Made by a program: the position numbers and the translations under genes
Shown: positions 1 to 6,713 of the stretch, piece after piece
Numbering within the stretch: position 1 is the stretch's first letter
Layout: each line of letters begins with the position of its first letter
Source of the DNA: CAZKDV01 sp964551645
GTDB lineage: Bacteria; Bacteroidota; Bacteroidia; Bacteroidales; DTU049
Direction: 5' to 3'
Assembly (NCBI GenBank): GCA_964551645.1
Contig: CAZKDV010000071.1
Coordinates: forward strand, 1-12,510
Length of the DNA: 12,510 bases
The notes under the pieces: generated by a model
Databases searched by the model: none
What the model was told of the DNA's origin: nothing
What the model saw: only the letters and a program-made list of their open reading frames with translations

Positions 1-3000
1 TGTTTCCAACTATAGTTCCTGCACTTGATGAAACATTTCCGATACTTGCAGTAAATTCAACTTCATAAGTTTTTAAATCAGTCGAGCATACAGTTGATAT
101 AACAGATAATTCAGGTGTTTCGTTAACATTAATAAAAATTGAACTTGCTTCTCCTTCGCCATGTTCGTTAATGCCTTTAACTGTAATTTCTCCATTTTTG
201 GCATTATTTGTAAAATTAACTGCTATTGTATTAGTACTACTACTTCCTATGGCTCCTTCAGGGATAGTCCATATATATGAACTTGCTTGATCTATTTCTA
301 AAATACTGTAAATAACATTTTCTTGTTTTTGACATACATTTGTGTCCCCCTCAATTGTACCAGCCGGTTGAGGAAGAGGGTTGTAGTATTTGTATGCTAA
401 TGAATAGTCCCCATATTCTAAATGTTCTCCTTCTACAATTAAATAAGCATATCCTGTGTAATTTGCAGTCCATTCAATTTTACTCCTATTATTTTCGCAG
501 CTATTATCGTCTGAGATAATTTCCTTACATTCATTATCATAAAGATAAAGTTTTGTATCAAAATTGGCAATAGCTCCATCGCTACAACCAGTTTTAAAAG
601 TATAAACATACTTATCAATAACACTCAGTCTGTATATATTACATTCTTCAACTTCAATGCTTGCCGATACGATTTGCCAGTTTTTATCTGCGATTAAAGT
701 ATCGTTATATGAAGGACATTCTAAACATTTTTTTCTAAAATTTGCAGTTAGAGTTCTATCATTGCTTACAGTAAAAGTTAAATTTGTATTTGTTGATATA
801 ATTTCTCCATTTTCAGTCCAATTAAAAAAAACATATCCATTATTTGCAATTGCTTCAAGCGTACAAGGAGAAGCATCTGTATAAGTACCACTTCCTGCTA
901 CGGTTCCGCCTATTTCCGGTTCAACAAAAACATTAATTTCCCAAGTAACAGGTGAACAGTTTATTGATGCTATCCATAAATGAGTTTGAAATGAGCCGCT
1001 AATTAGTTTGTCATAACTATTCCAGCCTGAAGAAGTTCGGGCATAAGCAGTATTATATGTTGCTGCTTCTGAGGGACTCATATAAACACAAAAAGTATCA
1101 GCATCATGTGGTGAAGTATATGTTATTTCATAACCAATAAAATAATTTCCACTTGTAACAATAGGATTATCAAAATCAATATAATTCCAATTGCCTGCAG
1201 AAAGATCTTTAATTTGAACTGATTTACTTGTAAGCACTTCGCCCGGTAGTGAATTATTTTCATCATATACTTTAAAAATAACTGATGACTCTACACCACT
1301 ATCATAAGCTCTAGCAGGTAAAACAGACAAACCATTAATTAGTTGTTGTGAAGTATTTGTAAACTTTTCAGCAAATTCTGTCCAATTAAGTTCGCTATGT
1401 CCCGATACATATCCCCATTGTGATGTCCAATGATAATTAACCGCATTTCCTTCAGTATTACTGGTAGTATCACAAGATAAATTGTTTGGAATAAAATTTG
1501 CAACCAAATTTCTATCATTGATTACTGTAAAATTATATGTTGGATTATTTGATACAACTTTATTATCTTCCGTCCAATTAAGAAAGGAATATCCGTCATT
1601 TGCTGTGGCATTTACGGTGCAAGATGAGCCGTTTAAAAAAGATCCACCACCTGTGGTTTTTCCACCTATACTTGGATTAGACGATGTTGAAACATAATGA
1701 TAATAAGTTGTTGAAAGATTTTTATATGCAAGTGTATAGTTTCCATAAGAATCATCAGCAGAAGCAACTTTTAAATAAACAACTCCGGTGTAATCGGCAG
1801 TCCACTCAATTTTACTTCTGCCATTTTCGCAAGCATTATCGTCTGAAGTAATTTCGTTGCAGTCTTTATCGTAAAGATATAGCTTTGTATTAAAATCGGC
1901 AGTAGCACCATCAGAACAACCTGTTTTAAATATATATGGATCCTTACTTTTAACACTTATTTTATATATTTCATATCCATTAGCATCAATGTTAGACGAT
2001 AAGGTTTCCCATACAAAACTTGGTACTAATATAAAATCATAATTAGGACATTCTTTGTGTGTAGAAGGCATAATATATATAACAGCCATATTGTAATTAT
2101 TAAAAGTATAGCTGCCAGGATTTAGGTTGCCAATAGTGAAATATCCATCATTGCTTCCGCCCCATCCCCAATTAAAGTGAAATTTATCAGCACTATCATA
2201 ACCATCGCAAACAAAAGCATGTCCACCACTACTGCCGGTACCACTATAATATATTGGTCTGCTATTATTTAATTCATTTTTTAGTAAGTTAATCCAGTTT
2301 GAGTTGGTATAACTGTAAACATATTTTACTGTTGAAGAATATTGAAAATAATATTTTAATGCGAATGGAACATCTTCTGAATATGCACCAGAACCAGTAG
2401 GACTATAGTCCATTTCAACACTCACACCGCAATGATATAACAAATTAGCAACGGCATCATTATTTGAATAAAGTTTTTGAGGCATTGAACTCCATTCGTA
2501 AGTAGTTTCTCCATAATTTGCAGATAGCGTTCCGTAGGTTTTGTGGTTGTATGAACTAGAACCAGAACCAATATTTGGATATTCCCAATATTTCATTATT
2601 TGCCCCATTGCAGTAGCAACGCAACCGGCATAAACACGATTGCAAGGTCCTTTTGCGTCATAAGGACAAGCAGCATTATAGTAACAATTCTGATTCCATG
2701 TGGTTGAAAGTAATGGAGTAACAACATCGCTTAAAATTTCTGGTTCGTTCACATCTGGTTTAATGGAGATTAATTTATTCCATCTTTTAGTTAAACTATT
2801 GTCTGTTTTTATGTTGTTTTGCTTAATATAGAGTATTTCTTCTGTGTAGCTATCCATCCATGCAATAAAAGCAGGAGACTGATCTGTATTGATGAAACTG
2901 CCTTCAAATGAGTATCCGAGAATAGGCTCAATAGAATTGTCTGCAGCAACGATTATCCAACCTTGGTCATTACTTATATTATATATGTAATAAACATCTG

Positions 3001-3187
3001 TTGCATTTACTGTTTTTTTTAATGCTAATTTGAAATCTAAGTTTTCAAAATCGCTTGACTTGGCTCTATTGTTTTGAAAATAGAAATTTCTCGCTATGGT
3101 TTTTCCGACTATTGTATCAATAGGATCAGCAATTAAATAGCCAATATTAATGATAAATACGAATAAATATAAAAAGATATTTTTCAT
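1..3187 (-). CDS. Secreted C10-family (streptopain-like) cysteine peptidase with multimodular C-terminus, 3' end off the window
   Basis: Starting at ATG 3187 the minus strand is open for 1062 codons and leaves the window, so the C-terminus is missing. Residues 1-20 form a signal peptide (MKNIFLYLFVFIINIGYLIA). Residues ~21-130 resemble the inhibitory Spi prodomain of C10 enzymes (IIVAADNSIEPILGYSFEG, AFIAWMDSY). The peptidase domain spans ~156-373: nucleophile Cys189 in AGCVATAMGQIMKYW, catalytic His323 in SGGHAFVCDGY, and Asn339-Trp340 in FHFNWGWGG. These are family hallmarks, so an active, self-processing secreted protease is likely. After it come a PPC-like beta module (380-488), an InlB-type repeat (508-565), a beta-rich module with WGYVSGH (566-745), a second InlB-type repeat (760-817), a second PPC-like module (824-932) and an Ig/PKD-like stretch (~936-1035). 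A type IX secretion sorting domain would be expected beyond the left edge, but this is inference. The gene is divergent from rplS. No inhibitor gene is adjacent on the upstream side. Confidence 0.93.
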   Translation of the reverse strand, partial: MKNIFLYLFVFIINIGYLIADPIDTIVGKTIARNFYFQNNRAKSSDFENLDFKLALKKTVNATDVYYIYNISNDQGWIIVAADNSIEPILGYSFEGSFINTDQSPAFIAWMDSYTEEILYIKQNNIKTDNSLTKRWNKLISIKPDVNEPEILSDVVTPLLSTTWNQNCYYNAACPYDAKGPCNRVYAGCVATAMGQIMKYWEYPNIGSGSSSYNHKTYGTLSANYGETTYEWSSMPQKLYSNNDAVANLLYHCGVSVEMDYSPTGSGAYSEDVPFALKYYFQYSSTVKYVYSYTNSNWINLLKNELNNSRPIYYSGTGSSGGHAFVCDGYDSADKFHFNWGWGGSNDGYFTIGNLNPGSYTFNNYNMAVIYIMPSTHKECPNYDFILVPSFVWETLSSNIDANGYEIYKISVKSKDPYIFKTGCSDGATADFNTKLYLYDKDCNEITSDDNACENGRSKIEWTADYTGVVYLKVASADDSYGNYTLAYKNLSTTYYHYVSTSSNPSIGGKTTGGGSFLNGSSCTVNATANDGYSFLNWTEDNKVVSNNPTYNFTVINDRNLVANFIPNNLSCDTTSNTEGNAVNYHWTSQWGYVSGHSELNWTEFAEKFTNTSQQLINGLSVLPARAYDSGVESSVIFKVYDENNSLPGEVLTSKSVQIKDLSAGNWNYIDFDNPIVTSGNYFIGYEITYTSPHDADTFCVYMSPSEAATYNTAYARTSSGWNSYDKLISGSFQTHLWIASINCSPVTWEINVFVEPEIGGTVAGSGTYTDASPCTLEAIANNGYVFFNWTENGEIISTNTNLTFTVSNDRTLTANFRKKCLECPSYNDTLIADKNWQIVSASIEVEECNIYRLSVIDKYVYTFKTGCSDGAIANFDTKLYLYDNECKEIISDDNSCENNRSKIEWTANYTGYAYLIVEGEHLEYGDYSLAYKYYNPLPQPAGTIEGDTNVCQKQENVIYSILEIDQASSYIWTIPEGAIGSSSTNTIAVNFTNNAKNGEITVKGINEHGEGEASSIFINVNETPELSVISTVCSTDLKTYEVEFTASIGNVSSSAGTIVGN
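392..718 (-). repeat. PPC-like module, copy 2, within the C10 peptidase gene
   Basis: This encodes residues 824-932 of the peptidase protein, a beta-rich module of 109 residues that resembles bacterial pre-peptidase C-terminal (PPC) domains (KTGCSDG, TKLYLYD, RSKIEWTA, YSLAY). It is the second copy of the module at 1724-2050, with the same length and an offset of 444 codons. Over the core (residues 865-904 against 421-460) I count 31 of 40 identical residues by eye. Cysteines recur at matching places (CPSY, GCSDG, NECKE, NSCEN), which suggests conserved disulfides in an exported protein. Confidence 0.8.
737..910 (-). repeat. InlB B-repeat-like module, copy 2
   Basis: This encodes residues 760-817 (58 residues) with the pattern GGTVAGSGTY, ANNGYVFFNWTENG, NDRTLTANF. 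That is typical of the divergent InlB B-repeat found in bacterial surface and secreted proteins. It pairs with the equally long copy at 1493-1666. Such modules usually act as stalks or adhesive spacers; that role is known for the family and only inferred here. Confidence 0.8.
1493..1666 (-). repeat. InlB B-repeat-like module, copy 1
   Basis: This encodes residues 508-565 of the C10 peptidase protein (GGKTTGGGSF, ANDGYSFLNWTEDN, NDRNLVANF). It matches the module at 737-910 in length and in the NWTE and NDR.L.ANF signatures. The two copies are 252 codons apart, unlike the 444 codons between the PPC-like copies, so the pairs were not produced by one block duplication. Confidence 0.8.
1724..2050 (-). 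repeat. PPC-like module, copy 1, directly after the peptidase domain
   Basis: This encodes residues 380-488, immediately after the peptidase domain. It begins CPNYDF and contains KTGCSDGATADF, TKLYLYDKDCNE, NACENGRSKIEWTA and YTLAY. It is the homologous partner of 392-718 with no length difference. PPC-like modules commonly follow secreted peptidase domains and are often removed or used for substrate or surface binding; the function here is not shown by the sequence. Confidence 0.8.
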
Positions 3188-3209
3188 GTGTAGTGTGTTT
3201 TTATAGTTA

Positions 3210-3217
3210 CAAAGTTA
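3210..3217 (-). promoter_or_regulatory. Putative Bacteroidota promoter -7 element for the C10 peptidase gene
   Basis: On the minus strand the sequence reads TAACTTTG, an exact match to the Bacteroidota sigma-ABfr -7 consensus TAnnTTTG. It ends 22 bases before the ATG at 3187, the right distance for a short leader. No convincing TTTG -33 element is seen at the usual spacing, so this rests on the -7 element and its position. Confidence 0.6.
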
Positions 3218-3298
3218 ATTTAAAAATAGATAAATTGAAGATTATTTTGTTGTTAAATTTTTTAACAAGATTTATTACAATATTTCAAAAAATGTTTA

Positions 3299-3306
3299 TA
3301 TATTTG
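3299..3306 (+). promoter_or_regulatory. Putative -7 element of the rplS promoter
   Basis: TATATTTG matches TAnnTTTG exactly and lies 34 bases before the rplS ATG at 3341. The -33 position has only a weak TTTA (3272-3275). If transcription starts just downstream, the TTG codon at 3317 lies within or very near the leader, which supports the ATG at 3341 as the true start. Confidence 0.6.
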
Positions 3307-3340
3307 CAAACTCATTTTGAAGAGTAAAAAAAATAGCCTT

Positions 3341-3697
3341 ATGAACAAAGAAGCAACTATTAGATTTGTTGAGCAAGAGTCAATGACGCAGAAACAACTA
3401 CCTGTGTTTTCTGCTGGTGATACTATTACGGTTAAATATAAAATTATTGAAGGAAGCAAAGAAAGAATCCAAAATTATCAAGGTGTTGTGATTAAACTTT
3501 CTGGCAAGGGTGCATATAAAACTTTTACAGTAAGAAAAATGAGCAATAATATAGGTGTAGAGAGAATTTTCCCATTTATGACACCGTTTATAGAAGGTAT
3601 TGAAGTAAATAAAAGAGGAAAAGTTAGAAGAGCCCGTATTTATTACTTTAGAAAGCTAAAAGGTAAAAAAGCTCGTATAAAAGAAAGAATTATATAG
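3341..3697 (+). CDS. rplS: 50S ribosomal protein L19
   Basis: The 118-residue product is ribosomal protein L19, which sits at the interface of the 50S and 30S subunits. The hallmarks are clear: FSAGDTITVKYKIIEGSKER, YQGVVIKLSGKG, FTVRKMSNNIGVERIFP, and the basic C-terminal part with VNKRGKVRRARIYY and GKKARIKER. The frame is open back to a TTG at 3317, but the ATG at 3341 gives a normal family length and lies downstream of a promoter-like element, so it is preferred. The gene appears monocistronic: it is divergent from the peptidase gene and followed by a strong hairpin terminator, instead of sitting in the rpsP-rimM-trmD-rplS operon seen in many other bacteria. Confidence 0.97.
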   Translation: MNKEATIRFVEQESMTQKQLPVFSAGDTITVKYKIIEGSKERIQNYQGVVIKLSGKGAYKTFTVRKMSNNIGVERIFPFMTPFIEGIEVNKRGKVRRARIYYFRKLKGKKARIKERII

Positions 3698-3726
3698 ATT
3701 TTTGTTTTTTCCTTAATCGCATGTTA

Positions 3727-3758
3727 AAAAAAGAACTTATATACATAAGTTCTTTTTT
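3727..3758 (+). terminator. Rho-independent terminator after rplS
   Basis: AAAAAAGAACTTAT (3727-3740) and ATAAGTTCTTTTTT (3745-3758) form a perfect 14-bp stem around the four-base loop ATAC, starting 29 bases after the rplS stop. The right arm ends in six T residues and the left arm starts with six A residues, so it could work in both directions. It insulates rplS from the mutL operon promoter just downstream. Confidence 0.88.
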
Positions 3759-3780
3759 ATTAGATATTTGTTAAAATTTG

Positions 3781-3788
3781 TAACTTTG
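3781..3788 (+). promoter_or_regulatory. Putative -7 element for the mutL-rhomboid operon
   Basis: TAACTTTG is an exact TAnnTTTG and is identical to the element on the opposite strand at 3210-3217. It lies 16 bases before the ATG at 3805 and after the rplS terminator. TTTG tetramers occur nearby (3767-3770, 3777-3780), but none is at a normal -33 spacing. Confidence 0.6.
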
Positions 3789-3804
3789 ACAAAAAAATGA
3801 AACT

Positions 3805-4041
3805 ATGAAGTTATCAATGTTTCGCACTCCAAAACCGAGACAATTTAACTATAAGACGATTTATTCTTCTGAAGATAAAGAAGAGCAAAAAAAAGTAGGG
3901 GATGTCAATCAACATAAATTTAGAGGACAGTTTAAAAAGAAATCTGATATCTTTGAAAAACGCAAATCAAAACAGAGAAGAATAAATATTTTATTATATG
4001 CTATAATTGCAGTCTTACTTTTATATTTAATTTTTTCCTGA
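3805..4041 (+). CDS. Small single-pass membrane protein upstream of mutL (function unknown)
   Basis: The 78-residue product has a polar, basic N-terminal part (FRTPKPRQFNYKTIYS, then KKKSDIFEKRKSKQRR) followed by one hydrophobic segment at about residues 60-77 that runs to the C-terminus. This predicts a C-tail-anchored inner-membrane protein with the charged part in the cytoplasm. The PKPRQFNYK motif resembles that of short hypothetical proteins I recall next to mutL in Bacteroidota. It is the first gene after the promoter element and is followed by mutL after 16 bases, so the two are probably co-transcribed. The function is unknown; the short length and compositional bias leave some doubt, but start, spacing and context all support a real gene. 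Confidence 0.82.
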   Translation: MKLSMFRTPKPRQFNYKTIYSSEDKEEQKKVGDVNQHKFRGQFKKKSDIFEKRKSKQRRINILLYAIIAVLLLYLIFS

Positions 4042-4057
4042 GCATAATTATAATAAG

Positions 4058-5875
4058 ATGCCCAATCATTTCATTAAACTACTATCCGATACTGTTGCTA
4101 ATCAGATTGCAGCCGGAGAAGTTATACAACGACCTGCATCTGTTGTTAAAGAATTATTAGAAAATTCTATAGACGCAGGTGCTAACTCAATTCAACTTAT
4201 AATCAAAGACGCAGGAAAAACACTAATTCAAGTTATTGACAACGGTTGTGGAATGAATGAAGTTGATGCAAGACTTTGCTTTGAGCGACATGCAACATCA
4301 AAAATTTCTTTGGCAGACGACTTGTTCAAAATTAAAACTATGGGATTTAGAGGAGAAGCACTTGCATCAATTGCTTCAATTGCTCAAGTTGAATTAAAGA
4401 CTAAAACACATGACAATCAGCTTGGTACAAATATTAAAATTGAAGGTTCGCAAATAATTTCCCAAGAAGCATGTCAAACTCTTACTGGAACATCTATTGC
4501 TGTAAAAAATCTCTTTTTTAATATACCTGTTCGCAGAGAGTTTCTGAAGTCTAATCAAGTTGAAATGAAGCATATATATGATGAATTTCATCGTATTGCT
4601 TTGGCAAATCCTGATGTTAAGTTTGTTCTGATTGATAATGCAAATACTAAATTTCAGTTAGATAGTGGAAATTTTAAAAATAGAATTGTAAAAATATTTG
4701 GAAACTCATATCAAAAAAGAATTATTCCGATTGAACAACAAACTGATTATGTTCAAATAAGTGGTTTTTTATTAAAACCTGAATTTGCTAAAAAAACTCG
4801 TGGAGATCAATTCTTTTTCGTAAACAAACGCTTTATTAGACACTTTTATTTCCATAGAATAATATTTGAAGTGTTCAAAGACTATATCCCACAAGATATG
4901 CAACCTGGATATTTTATTAATATTAATATTGCTCCAGATGAAATAGATGTTAATGTTCACCCAACTAAAACTGAAATCGTATTTAAAGACGAACATACAC
5001 TTGCAAGTATATTGAGAAGTGCAGTTAAATATGCTATCGGTGCATTTAATGTAGCGCCGACTATTGATTTTGATGTTGAGACTGCAATTAATTTACCTTT
5101 GTATTCGGACAATAAACCTATTAAACTACCCACTATTACTATAAATCCGAATTATAATCCGTTTTCAAATGAAAAGGGTTTCAAAGATGTATCTAAAGTA
5201 AAATATACAGACCTCGTTCCAAAAAACGATACGCAAGCATACCAAAGCAGTATTCATAATCATGGAGATAAATATGTTGAAAAAAAACAGGCAGAAACAC
5301 TTTTTCCTTCATTTTTGTATGCACACAATAAATATATAGTTTCTTTGGTAAAGTCTGGTATAATGTTTATTGATGTAAGTGCATCACGACAAAGGATAGC
5401 TTACAATAAGATTTTACATACACTTGAAAATTCAAAAATTAACTCATCTCAACAGTTGTTATATCCCGAAACAATTGAATTAAGTGCAAAAGATACCGAA
5501 ATTCTAATGGATATGCTATCTGAGCTTGAGTTAATCGGATTTGGAATATCTCATTTAGGAGGAAATACTTTTTCTTGCACTTCAACACCGTCTGAATTTT
5601 CAGACATACAGAATATTCATCAATTTATTGAAACTTTAATGGAATTGTATCAAGCAGATATGCTTGATGCGAGAAAAGAAAAAAATAAAAAAGTTGCTTA
5701 CATACTTGCAAAAAGGATTTCTACACAAATAATTGATTTTCAGAATAATGAAAGTATTAATCAATTTATTGAGGAATTATTTTCAACAGAAATGCCTGAT
5801 ATTGCTCCAGATGGAAACAAAACTTATTGGCTTTTGACAAATGCAGAATTAGATACTAATTTTAAACTAAGATGA
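4058..5875 (+). CDS. mutL: DNA mismatch repair protein MutL
   Basis: The 605-residue product is MutL, the ATPase that couples MutS mismatch recognition to downstream repair. The GHKL ATPase domain is intact: catalytic Glu32 and Asn36 in KELLENSIDAGA, Asp61 in DNGCGM, RHATSKI, GFRGEAL (96-102), and the Lys304 finger in VHPTKTEIVF. A variable linker occupies about residues 340-410, followed by the dimerisation domain. Where endonuclease-type MutL has DQHAxxExxxxE, this protein has DVSASRQRIAYN (439-450), and the CPHGRP-like region reads APDGNK (583-588), so nicking activity is unlikely. The gene follows a small membrane protein by 16 bases and its stop overlaps the next gene's start (ATGA), pointing to translational coupling with the rhomboid gene. 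Confidence 0.97.
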   Translation: MPNHFIKLLSDTVANQIAAGEVIQRPASVVKELLENSIDAGANSIQLIIKDAGKTLIQVIDNGCGMNEVDARLCFERHATSKISLADDLFKIKTMGFRGEALASIASIAQVELKTKTHDNQLGTNIKIEGSQIISQEACQTLTGTSIAVKNLFFNIPVRREFLKSNQVEMKHIYDEFHRIALANPDVKFVLIDNANTKFQLDSGNFKNRIVKIFGNSYQKRIIPIEQQTDYVQISGFLLKPEFAKKTRGDQFFFVNKRFIRHFYFHRIIFEVFKDYIPQDMQPGYFININIAPDEIDVNVHPTKTEIVFKDEHTLASILRSAVKYAIGAFNVAPTIDFDVETAINLPLYSDNKPIKLPTITINPNYNPFSNEKGFKDVSKVKYTDLVPKNDTQAYQSSIHNHGDKYVEKKQAETLFPSFLYAHNKYIVSLVKSGIMFIDVSASRQRIAYNKILHTLENSKINSSQQLLYPETIELSAKDTEILMDMLSELELIGFGISHLGGNTFSCTSTPSEFSDIQNIHQFIETLMELYQADMLDARKEKNKKVAYILAKRISTQIIDFQNNESINQFIEELFSTEMPDIAPDGNKTYWLLTNAELDTNFKLR

Positions 5876-6705
5876 ATCAAACTTTTTCACCAAGGAGATT
5901 TAATTTATTGCCTCCGGTAGTTAAAAATCTATTAATTATTAATGGTTTGTGCTTTCTTGCTTATATAGTTTTTATGTCAAGATTTGGTGTAAACTTAAAC
6001 TCTATTTTAGGTATCTATTATTTTCAAAGTGAGGAGTTTAAACTTTATCAGTTTGTTACATATATGTTTATGCACGCAAACTTTACCCATATCTTTTTCA
6101 ATATGTTTGCTCTTTGGATGTTTGGATATTTACTTGAAAATATATGGGGTAGCAAACGCTTTTTAATTTATTATTTTGTTACTGGTTTTGGAGCTATGAT
6201 AATTCAAATGTTAGTTAATTTTTATCAATATTATCCAATTACTAATGCAATAGAGATATACTCGCAAACACCATCTCCCAATGATTTTATGTTTATTTTG
6301 ACAAAATATTTTAAAGGCATTTATAACCCAGATTCTGTAAATTTATTTTTAGATAGTTTTAAAGCTAATTCTTCTAATTTAGCTCTACAAACACAGTCGG
6401 TAGATATTTTATCGCAATTATATAAAGCCAGAATAAATGTGCCTACAGTTGGAGCATCGGGTGCAGTTTTCGGAATTCTATTAGCCTTTGGAATGATGTT
6501 TCCAAATCAAAAAATTTATATTTATTTCTTATTCCCAATCAAAGCAAAGTGGTTTGTAATAATATATGGTGTATTGGAGTTATATCTTGGTGTAGCTGCC
6601 AGATCAGGAGATAATGTTGCACATTTTGCTCATCTTGGAGGTATGATTTTTGGTTATTTTTTGATAAGGCATTGGAAAAAAAATATGTTTCACTTTCATG
6701 AATAA
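5872..6705 (+). CDS. Rhomboid family intramembrane serine protease
   Basis: The 277-residue product is a polytopic inner-membrane protein of the rhomboid family, which cleaves transmembrane segments of other proteins. The core motifs are complete: His73-x3-Asn77 in FTHIFFNMFALW, nucleophile Ser196 in VGASGAVFG, and His254 in AHFAHLGGMIFGY. About six membrane segments are visible (roughly 18-38, 58-80, 95-115, 193-210, 213-235, 248-268). A loop of about 75 residues (~116-190), much longer than in minimal rhomboids, lies between the third segment and the Ser-bearing one. Its ATG overlaps the mutL stop by four bases, and the second rhomboid follows after 8 bases, so all belong to one transcript. 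The substrate is unknown. Confidence 0.93.
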   Translation: MNQTFSPRRFNLLPPVVKNLLIINGLCFLAYIVFMSRFGVNLNSILGIYYFQSEEFKLYQFVTYMFMHANFTHIFFNMFALWMFGYLLENIWGSKRFLIYYFVTGFGAMIIQMLVNFYQYYPITNAIEIYSQTPSPNDFMFILTKYFKGIYNPDSVNLFLDSFKANSSNLALQTQSVDILSQLYKARINVPTVGASGAVFGILLAFGMMFPNQKIYIYFLFPIKAKWFVIIYGVLELYLGVAARSGDNVAHFAHLGGMIFGYFLIRHWKKNMFHFHE

Positions 6706-6713
6706 TTATCCTA

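Noticed and set aside
439..624. Short minus-strand frame of 61 codons, with a similar one at 1771-1956
   Set aside because: Both are out-of-frame shadows of the duplicated PPC-like modules in the large peptidase gene. Their resemblance to each other comes from that duplication and not from a separate gene family.
657..884. Plus-strand frames at 657-884 and 1482-1697 with similar sequences
   Set aside because: They are antisense shadows of the two InlB-like repeats and have no start context or coding signal of their own.
3317..3340. Upstream TTG start extending rplS by eight codons
   Set aside because: The extension (MKSKKNSL) is not expected for L19, begins only 11 bases after the -7 element, and the ATG at 3341 gives the normal length.
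3262..3459. Minus-strand frame overlapping the rplS start
   Set aside because: It covers conserved rplS codons and the promoter region. rplS is certain, so this is a chance frame.
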